15,654 nt of DNA, taken from the NCBI GenBank assembly GCA_031412355.1, contig JANOCR010000335.1, forward strand, positions 1 through 15,654, read 5' to 3'. This DNA is from JAENVT01 sp031412355 (GTDB lineage Bacteria; Actinomycetota; Acidimicrobiia; Acidimicrobiales; Ilumatobacteraceae). Position numbers and translations under genes: made by a program. Position 1 is the stretch's first letter; each line of letters opens with the position of its first letter. A model generated the notes under the pieces. It had not been told where the DNA came from and ran no database searches. It was given only the letters and a program-made list of their open reading frames with translations. This document shows, one piece after another, positions 1 to 5,878 of the stretch.

Positions 1-278
1 CAACCGGGCCCTGCCCATTCTTCGACCCAATCGCTGGACATCAGTTCGTCAGCGGCGCGGTGGATGAGCACCGCGAAGAAGAGCAGTGGTGACACCGTGA
101 ACTGCTCGACTCCGGTTCCGTGGAGCACCGACTCGACGACCTCCGGCCGGCGCAGCACGTCGTTGGCGTACCACGGACGCCGGTCGAGCTCGTCGCGCAG
201 CGTCTCACTGTCGATGTCGAGGGCACGCGCCAGCACGACGAGATCCCCCTCTGGGAGATTCATGCGCTGGCGTGTCAT
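1..278 (-). CDS. Hypothetical protein, 3' end beyond the left edge
   Basis: An open minus-strand frame runs from ATG at 278 off the window and gives 92 visible residues without a stop. The start is well supported: an AGGAGGT Shine-Dalgarno site (plus-strand 285-291) lies six bases upstream. An internal Met at residue 6 is a less likely start. The protein starts MTRQRMNLPEGDLVVLARAL and is acidic and helical in character. Residues 34-43 (RPWYANDVLR) and a hydrophobic stretch near 63-72 (SPLLFFAVLI) stand out. I recognise no catalytic motif or family. The gene is divergent from the DUF3995 gene, with a 94-base gap. Existence of the gene is likely; its function is unknown. Confidence 0.72.
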   Translation of the reverse strand, partial: MTRQRMNLPEGDLVVLARALDIDSETLRDELDRRPWYANDVLRRPEVVESVLHGTGVEQFTVSPLLFFAVLIHRAADELMSSDWVEEWAGPG

Positions 279-284
279 TGGTTC

Positions 285-291
285 ACCTCCT
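285..291 (-). promoter_or_regulatory. Strong Shine-Dalgarno site of the left-edge gene
   Basis: The minus strand reads AGGAGGT followed by six bases (gaacca) and ATG. It fixes the start of the left-edge gene and contrasts with most other genes here, which lack such a site. Confidence 0.75.
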
Positions 292-372
292 GATCATCGT
301 GCTGTGTTCATCGGCACAAGATCTCGCTCTGTTAAGTGCAGTCTTGCCCAGCGACGCTGCCAGGATGGGTTC

Positions 373-798
373 ATGCTGCGAACAGCGCGCGCTGCCACGA
401 CGACCACGTTGCTGGGTATCGGTGCGTTGCACGCGCTGTGGGGGACTGGCGCAACGTTTCCGTTCAAGGACAGAGACCGGTTGAACGACACCGTGATCGG
501 CCGCAGTGCCACACCGTCGCCGACGGCCTGCTACGCGGTGGCCGGGTTGTTGACCGCCGCGAGCGCGCTGGTGGCCGGGCTTCCCACGCCGTGGGGCCGG
601 CTGCGCCGTTCGGGCGTCTGTGTGGTCTCCGCGATGCTGGCTGCTCGCGCCGTCTTGGGGTTCGCGAACAAGACCGAACTGGTCTCGCCCGGCAGCGTGT
701 CGGCCACGTTCCGCCGCATGGACAAGCGGGTGTACTCGCCACTATGCCTGGCGCTGACCCTCGGCGCAGCAAGTTCGTTGCGCGCCAGTCGGCGATGA
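373..798 (+). CDS. DUF3995 family small membrane protein
   Basis: A 141-residue protein with about four hydrophobic segments (roughly residues 9-24, 53-69, 80-97 and 119-136), expected to be an inner-membrane protein. The ALHALWGTGATFP stretch (18-30), the AVAGLLTAASALVAG helix and the late MDKRVYSPLCL motif (116-126) match what I know of DUF3995 proteins, which have no established biochemical role. ATG 373 is chosen because it puts the first helix at the N-terminus; the open frame extends further upstream without membrane character. Upstream, CAGGAT plus six bases could be a weak leaderless -10 or a poor Shine-Dalgarno site. Its stop overlaps the next start as ATGA (795-798), so the two genes are probably co-translated. 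Confidence 0.75.
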   Translation: MLRTARAATTTTLLGIGALHALWGTGATFPFKDRDRLNDTVIGRSATPSPTACYAVAGLLTAASALVAGLPTPWGRLRRSGVCVVSAMLAARAVLGFANKTELVSPGSVSATFRRMDKRVYSPLCLALTLGAASSLRASRR

Positions 799-1856
799 AT
801 CTGCCCGTTGTCATGTTGTCGACACGGCAGATCAATCGTGCCGTTCTCGGCCGTCAAATGTTGCTGGAGCGAGCTGCGATCGGCATTCCGGCGACCCTGC
901 AACGCGTCGGTGGTCTGCAGACGCAATACGCGCCGTCCGGATACATCGGCTTGTGGAGCCGCCTGATCGGCTTCGATCGTGCCGCGCTCACCCGGGCGCT
1001 CGAGGATCGTTCGGTGGTGCAGGCGACGCTGATGCGTTCGACGATTCACATGGTCGCTGCCGAGGACTTCTGGCCGATCTGCGCAGCCATTCGCACGAGT
1101 CGCCGCGAATGGTGGCTGCGCATCGCAAAATCGAAGCAGTTGCCCGAGATCTCGTACGAGGTTCTTGCCAATGCATTGCGCGGGGCGTTGGCCAACGGGC
1201 CACTGCCGCGCACGGGCGTTGTAGCGACCATCGAGCGCGCAGGATTTGCCACGCCGTTCCGCGAGGGCGTCGACTTCTGGGTCGACATGGTCAGAGTCCC
1301 GCCATGGGGCACGTGGGAACGTCGCCGAGCCGACCGGTATGGCCTCGCCGAGCAGTGGGTGAGTCCCACCGATGTCTCCGAGGCGGATGGTCTGCACCTA
1401 CTACTGACTCGCTACTTCCAAGCGTTCGGCCCGGCGGCGTTGGCCGATGCAGCGAACTGGGCCGGCGTGTCACGAGCCCGACTCGAGCCGATCGCGTCGG
1501 CGATGGGACTGGTTACCTACCAAGACGAGACCGGGGCGACGTTGCTCGATCTCGCCGACGTGGAGTTGCCGGACGCGAGCACTCCGGCGCCGGTCCGATT
1601 CCTACCCACCTGGGATGCAACCCTGCTGGTGCACTGCCGGCGGTCCGGCATCTTGCCGGAGGAGTTTCGCAAGGCGATCTTCCACACCAAGATCCCGCAG
1701 TCGGTCGGCACGGTCCTGGTCGACGGATCGGTGGCCGCGACGTGGGCGTGGCGAATCGATCGGGTGGTGGTCGATGAACTGGCCGACCTCACACCCTCGC
1801 AACGACGCGAGGTGGCCGATGAAGCAGAGCAACTGACTGTGTTCTATCGCGGCTGA
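795..1856 (+). CDS. Winged-helix (HTH_42 / AlkZ-like) protein, possible DNA glycosylase
   Basis: A 353-residue protein of the winged helix DNA-binding domain family (HTH_42, PF06224). Hallmarks are GLQTQYAPSGYIGLWSR (40-56), LMRSTIHMVAAEDFWPI (79-95), PPWGTWERRRADRYG (169-183), the tandem winged-helix segment LLTRYFQAFGPAALADAANW (203-222), and FLPTWDATLLVH (269-280) with FRKAIF (291-296). Characterised relatives include Streptomyces AlkZ and E. coli YcaQ (AlkX), glycosylases that excise bulky or crosslinked alkylated bases. AlkZ uses a Q-x-Q catalytic pair, and this protein has Q42-T-Q44 at the matching N-terminal place. The start overlaps the DUF3995 stop (ATGA); ATG 813 is an in-frame alternative. 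Family membership is firm; glycosylase activity is inferred, since many HTH_42 proteins are uncharacterised. Confidence 0.85.
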   Translation: MNLPVVMLSTRQINRAVLGRQMLLERAAIGIPATLQRVGGLQTQYAPSGYIGLWSRLIGFDRAALTRALEDRSVVQATLMRSTIHMVAAEDFWPICAAIRTSRREWWLRIAKSKQLPEISYEVLANALRGALANGPLPRTGVVATIERAGFATPFREGVDFWVDMVRVPPWGTWERRRADRYGLAEQWVSPTDVSEADGLHLLLTRYFQAFGPAALADAANWAGVSRARLEPIASAMGLVTYQDETGATLLDLADVELPDASTPAPVRFLPTWDATLLVHCRRSGILPEEFRKAIFHTKIPQSVGTVLVDGSVAATWAWRIDRVVVDELADLTPSQRREVADEAEQLTVFYRG

Positions 1857-1862
1857 GTCGCG

Positions 1863-2645
1863 TCAGTACATCGCCCCCGACTTGGCGGCTGCGGGGCGGG
1901 CGCCGCGTGCGGTGGCAAGATCGGCGACCAGTGAGCCCTTCATCGCCAACATGTCGCTGGTGACGGTGATCATGCGGAAGCCCTGTTCGAGTCGCCGTTC
2001 GATCAGCGCGGCAGTGGCGTGGATACCGGGCACGATCCCGGCGTTGCGGCAACCCTTCACGATGGTCGCCAAGGCGTCGTCGAACTTGCTCTCGCCGTCG
2101 TTGTTGCCGGGCGGTAAACCCAAGGTGATCGACAGATCGGCGGGGCCCACGTAGATCGCATCGATGCCGGGCACCGCCAGGATCTCATCGAGGTTGGCGA
2201 TTGCCTCGACCGTCTCGATCATGGGGATGAGGGCGATGCCATCAGTGGCCCACTCGTAGTGATTCGGCCGGCGCATGCCGGCGACCACCGGGCCGAAGCT
2301 GCGGGCGCCCATAGGGACGTACCGGCCGGCGCGGACCACGGCTTCGGCCTCGGTGGCCGAGTTGACCATGGGGACGATGATGCCCTCGATGCCGCCATCG
2401 AGCATCTTGCCGATGATGCCTGGCTCGTTCCACGGCACACGGCAGATCGGGGTGCCTCCGCCCAGTAAAACGGCCTGCGCCATCGCCACCGTTTGCATGT
2501 AGTCGTTGACGCCATGCTGGTTGTCGATGCACACGTAGTCGTACCCAACGCGCGCGGCCATCTCGGCGGTGATCGTCGACGGGTTGACCAGCCACACGCC
2601 GAGGGTGTCGCGCCCCTCGTTCCACTGGGTTCGCAAAGTGTCCAT
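1863..2645 (-). CDS. HpcH/HpaI-family class II aldolase
   Basis: A 260-residue protein of the usual length for metal-dependent HpaI/GarL aldolases, which reversibly cleave 4-hydroxy-2-oxoacids to pyruvate and an aldehyde. Visible family residues are the catalytic His in DNQHG (H44), the pyruvate-binding Arg (R69, ICRVPW), and the metal ligands E144 (PMIETVEAI) and D170 (VGPADLSITLG). They parallel E. coli HpaI H45, R70, E149 and D175 as I recall them. The start ATG 2645 follows TAGAAC plus six bases, a near-match to the leaderless pattern seen at other genes here, and no good Shine-Dalgarno site is present. It lies 34 bases downstream of the dehydrogenase on the same strand and may be co-transcribed. 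Its aldehyde substrate cannot be read from the sequence. Confidence 0.88.
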   Translation of the reverse strand: MDTLRTQWNEGRDTLGVWLVNPSTITAEMAARVGYDYVCIDNQHGVNDYMQTVAMAQAVLLGGGTPICRVPWNEPGIIGKMLDGGIEGIIVPMVNSATEAEAVVRAGRYVPMGARSFGPVVAGMRRPNHYEWATDGIALIPMIETVEAIANLDEILAVPGIDAIYVGPADLSITLGLPPGNNDGESKFDDALATIVKGCRNAGIVPGIHATAALIERRLEQGFRMITVTSDMLAMKGSLVADLATARGARPAAAKSGAMY

Positions 2646-2679
2646 CGCTCGGTTCTAGCAAACTTCGCGCAGAACTGAC

Positions 2680-3597
2680 CTACGCGACCACGATCGTTGC
2701 CGGAAGGCCGGCGAGTACGTTGAGAGCGTTGTCGATGGCGTGCGAATACAGCCGCCGGCGACCGGCAACCGTCGCCGATGCAACGTGCGGCGTGACGATC
2801 ACGTTGGGGTGTGCGAGCAGTGGATGTCCGACCGGCAATGGCTCGGGATCGGTCACGTCGAGCCCGGCCCCGGCGACCTGCCCGGACTGCAGTGCCGCCA
2901 GCAGTGCGTCTTGGTCGACCAAACCTCCGCGGGCGCAATTGACCAGGTACACGCCAGGTTTCATGGTCGCCAGCGACGCGGCGTTGATCATATGGCGGGT
3001 GTCAGCGACCGCCGGGGCGTGCAGCGACACGACGTCGGACCCGGCGAAGACGCGATCAAGTTCGACGAGGTCGCAACCCTCCGCCTCGGTGAGATAGGGG
3101 TCGTACGCAAGCACGCTCATTCCCAGTGCCCGCGCCGCCGCGCCGACCCTGCGAGCAATGCGGCCGTACCCCACCAGGCCCAGCACGGCACCGTCGAGTT
3201 CCAACGCGGTGCCGGTCGTCGCCCCCGGCAGTCCTTCGCGGGCCCGCTGGATCTGGGCAGGCAGGTTCTTGACCACGGCCAGCATCAGCATGATGGTGTG
3301 CTCGGCCGTCGAGACCGAGGGAGCGTCGGGAGCGTTGCACACGATCACTCCGGCAGCGGTGGCGGCGGCGACATCGACGTTGTCGTAACCGATGCCAATG
3401 CGGGAGATGACCTTCATCGTCGGGCCGAGCGCGAAGGCTCCTGCGTCCCACGACCGCTTCGCGCCGGCCAGCACGGCATGGGCCGAGCCGAGGTCGGCGT
3501 CGTCCGGCCCGACGGCAATGGCCCGGCCCTCCAACAGGTCGCGATACGCGTCGGGCAGCGGGTGGTCGAAGTACAGGATCGGGAGGTCTTGGTCCAT
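2680..3597 (-). CDS. D-isomer-specific 2-hydroxyacid dehydrogenase
   Basis: A 305-residue NAD(H)-dependent dehydrogenase of the phosphoglycerate/glyoxylate/hydroxypyruvate reductase superfamily. The Rossmann turn is LGLVGYGRIARRVG (139-152), with A148 where the third glycine of GxGxxG is usual. D166 in AYDPY is placed to favour NAD over NADP. The catalytic triad is R223 (NCARGG), E252 (DPEPLP) and H271 (TPHVAS). There is no ACT or other C-terminal regulatory domain, so it resembles short hydroxypyruvate/glyoxylate reductases more than long SerA. The start ATG 3597 follows TATGGT and six bases, as for the divergent VOC gene. Reduction of tartronate semialdehyde, hydroxypyruvate or glyoxylate would fit the neighbouring aldolase, but this is inference. 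Confidence 0.88.
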   Translation of the reverse strand: MDQDLPILYFDHPLPDAYRDLLEGRAIAVGPDDADLGSAHAVLAGAKRSWDAGAFALGPTMKVISRIGIGYDNVDVAAATAAGVIVCNAPDAPSVSTAEHTIMLMLAVVKNLPAQIQRAREGLPGATTGTALELDGAVLGLVGYGRIARRVGAAARALGMSVLAYDPYLTEAEGCDLVELDRVFAGSDVVSLHAPAVADTRHMINAASLATMKPGVYLVNCARGGLVDQDALLAALQSGQVAGAGLDVTDPEPLPVGHPLLAHPNVIVTPHVASATVAGRRRLYSHAIDNALNVLAGLPATIVVA

Positions 3598-3601
3598 CGG
3601 G

Positions 3602-3637
3602 GCACCATATCGGGCGGCGCGTCCGCGGATATGGTGC
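3602..3637. promoter_or_regulatory. Mirrored divergent leaderless promoters forming a palindrome
   Basis: A perfect 10-bp inverted repeat, GCACCATATC (3602-3611) and GATATGGTGC (3628-3637), with a 16-bp spacer, fills most of the 44-bp gap between the dehydrogenase (-) and VOC (+) genes. Each arm, read toward its gene, contains TATGGT followed by exactly six bases and ATG. The simplest reading is two identical -10 elements of leaderless transcripts; the symmetry could also serve as an operator for a dimeric regulator. Confidence 0.6.
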
Positions 3638-3641
3638 GACC

Positions 3642-4124
3642 ATGCTCGACCACTCGCGGTTCTTCCACGTTGGCATCCGGGTGACCGACATCGAGGCGGC
3701 GATGGCCGACATCGGCAAGCACGCCGGTGTCACGTGGGCGTCGGTGCAGGACCGGCCGATGTCGGTGTGGGTCCCTGGCATCGGTCAGACAACGTTGCAA
3801 CTGGCGTTGACCTACTCGGTCGAAGGCCCGGTGCACCTCGAACTGCTGCAAGGTCCGACGGGGTCGATCTGGGATGGCAACGATGTGCCCGGCGCACACC
3901 ATTTCGGCTACTGGTCCGACGACGTCGGTGCCGACACCGAGGCGATGTTGGCCGATGGGTACACCCTGGAACTGGCGGCAACCTCCCCCGATGAAGGCTT
4001 CGGCCGGTTCAGCTACGCGCGCTCGCCGTCGGGCTATCTGGTCGAGCCGGTGGCGATCGCCAGCAAGCCCCGGTTCGAGCGGTGGTGGGCCGGCGGATCT
4101 CTGACCGATCCCATGCCGTCGTAG
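3642..4124 (+). CDS. VOC-superfamily (glyoxalase-like) protein
   Basis: A 160-residue vicinal-oxygen-chelate protein of the Glyoxalase_4 / methylmalonyl-CoA epimerase-like type. It starts MLDHSRFFHVGIRVTDIEAAM, the first beta-alpha-beta unit. A plausible metal-ligand set is H9 (FFHVG), E67 (VHLELLQG), H87 (GAHHFGYW) and E135 (YLVEPV), spaced as in two-module VOC enzymes. The start ATG follows TATGGT and six bases, with no Shine-Dalgarno site, so the mRNA is probably leaderless. The stop is 15 bases before the aminotransferase start. VOC enzymes include epimerases, lyases and dioxygenases, and the sequence alone does not choose between them; a role with the adjacent 2-oxo/hydroxy-acid enzymes is inferred from position. 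Confidence 0.82.
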   Translation: MLDHSRFFHVGIRVTDIEAAMADIGKHAGVTWASVQDRPMSVWVPGIGQTTLQLALTYSVEGPVHLELLQGPTGSIWDGNDVPGAHHFGYWSDDVGADTEAMLADGYTLELAATSPDEGFGRFSYARSPSGYLVEPVAIASKPRFERWWAGGSLTDPMPS

Positions 4125-4127
4125 TCG

Positions 4128-4133
4128 TAGCCT
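4128..4133 (+). promoter_or_regulatory. Leaderless -10 element of the aminotransferase gene
   Basis: TAGCCT is followed by six bases (gccggc) and ATG 4140. The spacing is the same as at the VOC and dehydrogenase starts. It lies just after the VOC stop, so the aminotransferase may have its own promoter besides read-through. No clear -35 element is visible. Confidence 0.45.
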
Positions 4134-4139
4134 GCCGGC

Positions 4140-5525
4140 ATGTCCGAACCGTCCACCAATCTGGCGGAACGCGCCAAGCGCCACCTGTGGATGCACTTCA
4201 CCCGTCTCGGGGCCTACACCGACACTGAAGTGCCGGTCATCGCTCGTGGCGAGGGCTGCTACGTGTGGGATCAGCATGGCAAGCGATACCTCGATGGGTT
4301 GTCGGGCCTGTTCACCGTGCAGGCCGGTCACGGACGTGCCGAACTCGGCCAGGCAGCGGCGCGCCAGGCGGAGACGCTCGGCTACTTCCCCGTCTGGGCA
4401 TTCGCGCACGAGCCGGCCATCGAACTGGCGACCCGGCTAGCGGGCCTCGCCCCTGGCGATCTGAACCGCGTCTTCCTGACACCATCGGGCGGCGAAGCGA
4501 TCGATACGGCGATCAAGTTGGCCCGTCAATACTTCAAGTTGCAGGGCCAACCGTCGCGCATCAAGGTGATATCGCGCTACCTCGCGTACCACGGCACGTC
4601 GATCGGCGCGCTGAGCTTGACCGGGGTGCCATCGATCAAGACGCCGTTCGAGCCGCTGATGCCAGGTGCCGTCAAGGTGCAGACCCCGTATCGATACCGC
4701 TGTCACGACTGTCAGCATCTCGCTGCCTGCACGTTGCGCTGCGCCGACGACCTGGCGTTGCGAATCGAGATGGAAGGCCCCGATTCCGTGGCCGCAGTGT
4801 TCATCGAGCCTTTGCAGAACACAGGCGGTGCGCTCGCTCCGCCCGAGGGCTACTGGGCGCGCATCCGCGAGATCTGCGACCGGTACGGCGTGCTGCTGGT
4901 CAGTGACGAGGTGATCTGCGCCTTCGGGCGACTCGGGCACATGTTCGGTTCCGATCGCTACGGCTACCAGCCCGACCTCATCACCTTTGCCAAGGGTGTC
5001 ACGTCAGGGTACGCGCCGTTGGGTGGCGTTTTGATCTCCGACCGCATCGCCGAACCTTTCCTCGACGACCCGAACCTGTTCCTGCACGGCCAGACGTTCG
5101 GTGCGCACCCGGTGTGCTGTGCTGTTGCCAACGCAAATCTCGACATCTTCGAACGCGAAGACCTGTGCGGCAACGTGTTGGCCAACGAGGCCCGCTTCAC
5201 CGAGCTGCTCGACGGGCTGCGCGACATCCCGTTGGTGGGCGACGTTCGCGGCGATGGCTACTTCCGGGCCATCGAACTGGTCAGCGATCAAGCCACCAAG
5301 GGCTCGTTCACCGCCGACGAAGCCGAGTGGCTGTTGCGCCGTTACCTGTCGCAGCGGTTGTACGAGGCCGGTCTGATATGCCGCGCCGACGACCGCGCCG
5401 AGCCTGTCATCACGCTGGCGCCCCCTCTGATCGCCGGGGAGGAAGAGTTGTCGTTCATCGCCCGTACGTTGCGCACCGTGCTGAGCGAGGCATCCGTCGA
5501 ATTTGCGAAGCGAAAGGGCCGCTGA
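4140..5525 (+). CDS. Class III (omega) PLP-dependent aminotransferase
   Basis: A 461-residue fold-type I aminotransferase of the BioA/omega-amino acid group (COG0161-like). Visible motifs are the phosphate-binding PSGGEAIDTAIKLAR (115-129), AYHGTS (149-154), the cofactor aspartate D256 in VSDEVICAFGRLG, and the Schiff-base lysine K285 in FAKGVTSGYAPLG. The substrate-loop region carries four cysteines, C188, C191, C197 and C201 (C-x2-C-x5-C-x3-C); similar cysteines occur in this group as I recall. It transfers an amino group between an amine or omega-amino acid and, usually, pyruvate. Pyruvate is also a product of HpaI aldolases, which fits the neighbours. The exact donor (beta-alanine, taurine, polyamine or other) cannot be assigned. 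Confidence 0.9.
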   Translation: MSEPSTNLAERAKRHLWMHFTRLGAYTDTEVPVIARGEGCYVWDQHGKRYLDGLSGLFTVQAGHGRAELGQAAARQAETLGYFPVWAFAHEPAIELATRLAGLAPGDLNRVFLTPSGGEAIDTAIKLARQYFKLQGQPSRIKVISRYLAYHGTSIGALSLTGVPSIKTPFEPLMPGAVKVQTPYRYRCHDCQHLAACTLRCADDLALRIEMEGPDSVAAVFIEPLQNTGGALAPPEGYWARIREICDRYGVLLVSDEVICAFGRLGHMFGSDRYGYQPDLITFAKGVTSGYAPLGGVLISDRIAEPFLDDPNLFLHGQTFGAHPVCCAVANANLDIFEREDLCGNVLANEARFTELLDGLRDIPLVGDVRGDGYFRAIELVSDQATKGSFTADEAEWLLRRYLSQRLYEAGLICRADDRAEPVITLAPPLIAGEEELSFIARTLRTVLSEASVEFAKRKGR

Positions 5526-5526
5526 T

Positions 5527-5784
5527 ATGCGCCGTTCGATCGACGACTATCCGTTCACCGACGACGATCTGCCCGAGGGTCTCGACGATGCGACCCGTGT
5601 GTCGTGGGCGGTTGCGATCAGCGACGACTACGACGACGCCGAGCCGCGAGTGGTGCTGACGATCGAAGAAGTGGGGCACGCCGGCGAAGGTTTGGTAGCC
5701 CATCTGGGGCCAGATCACGCCCGACGGCTGCGAACTGCGCTGCGCGACGCCCTTCGAGAGATCGGCGAAGATCCGGGTTCTTGA
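5527..5784 (+). CDS. Small acidic hypothetical protein
   Basis: An 85-residue protein rich in Asp and Glu. It has an acidic N-terminus (RRSIDDYPFTDDDLPEGLDD), a probable beta region (WAVAISDDYD, RVVLTIEEVG, GLVAHLGPDH) and a C-terminal helix (ARRLRTALRDALREIG). The start ATG 5527 lies one base after the aminotransferase stop, so translation is probably coupled. An ATG at 5503 would add eight residues but lies inside the aminotransferase. The codon pattern matches its neighbours. I recognise no family. It could be a small partner protein of the aminotransferase; that is only inferred from the tight spacing. Confidence 0.65.
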   Translation: MRRSIDDYPFTDDDLPEGLDDATRVSWAVAISDDYDDAEPRVVLTIEEVGHAGEGLVAHLGPDHARRLRTALRDALREIGEDPGS

Positions 5785-5808
5785 TTGTGGTGGACGGCGC
5801 GATGCGCT

Positions 5809-5838
5809 ATTGTTGACCTATCCAGTCGGATTTATCGT
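5809..5838 (+). promoter_or_regulatory. Promoter and Rrf2/IscR-like operator of the nitrite/sulfite reductase
   Basis: TTGTTG (5810-5815) and TATCGT (5833-5838), 17 bases apart, make a plausible -35/-10 pair about 40 bases before the start. Between and over them lies a 25-bp element (5809-5833) with GAC (5815-5817) and GTC (5825-5827) seven bases apart. It agrees at 19 of 25 positions with the IscR type-1 consensus as I remember it (ATASYYGACTR-www-YAGTCRRSTAT). Rrf2-family regulators control iron-sulfur or sulfur genes, suiting a siroheme/4Fe-4S enzyme. The two half-sites resemble each other only partly. Confidence 0.45.
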
Positions 5839-5864
5839 GATTCACTCGAGATCGAACCAAGCTG

Positions 5865-5872
5865 AAGGAGGT
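5865..5872 (+). promoter_or_regulatory. Strong Shine-Dalgarno site of the nitrite/sulfite reductase
   Basis: AAGGAGGT followed by six bases and ATG 5879. It decides this start over in-frame upstream codons and marks a leadered, SD-dependent mRNA. Confidence 0.8.
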
Positions 5873-5878
5873 TGCCAC

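Noticed and set aside
336..794. Extension of the winged-helix frame upstream to 336.
   Set aside because: It overlaps the whole DUF3995 gene in another frame, its sequence is Arg-rich and not family-like, and the ATGA overlap gives a natural start at 795.
1848..1862. CGCG-gctgagt-CGCG hairpin at the junction of the winged-helix (+) and aldolase (-) genes, with the stop codon in its loop.
   Set aside because: The stem has only four base pairs with a G-T extension in GC-rich DNA, so it is too weak to call a terminator, although its placement resembles the better hairpin at 8870-8887.
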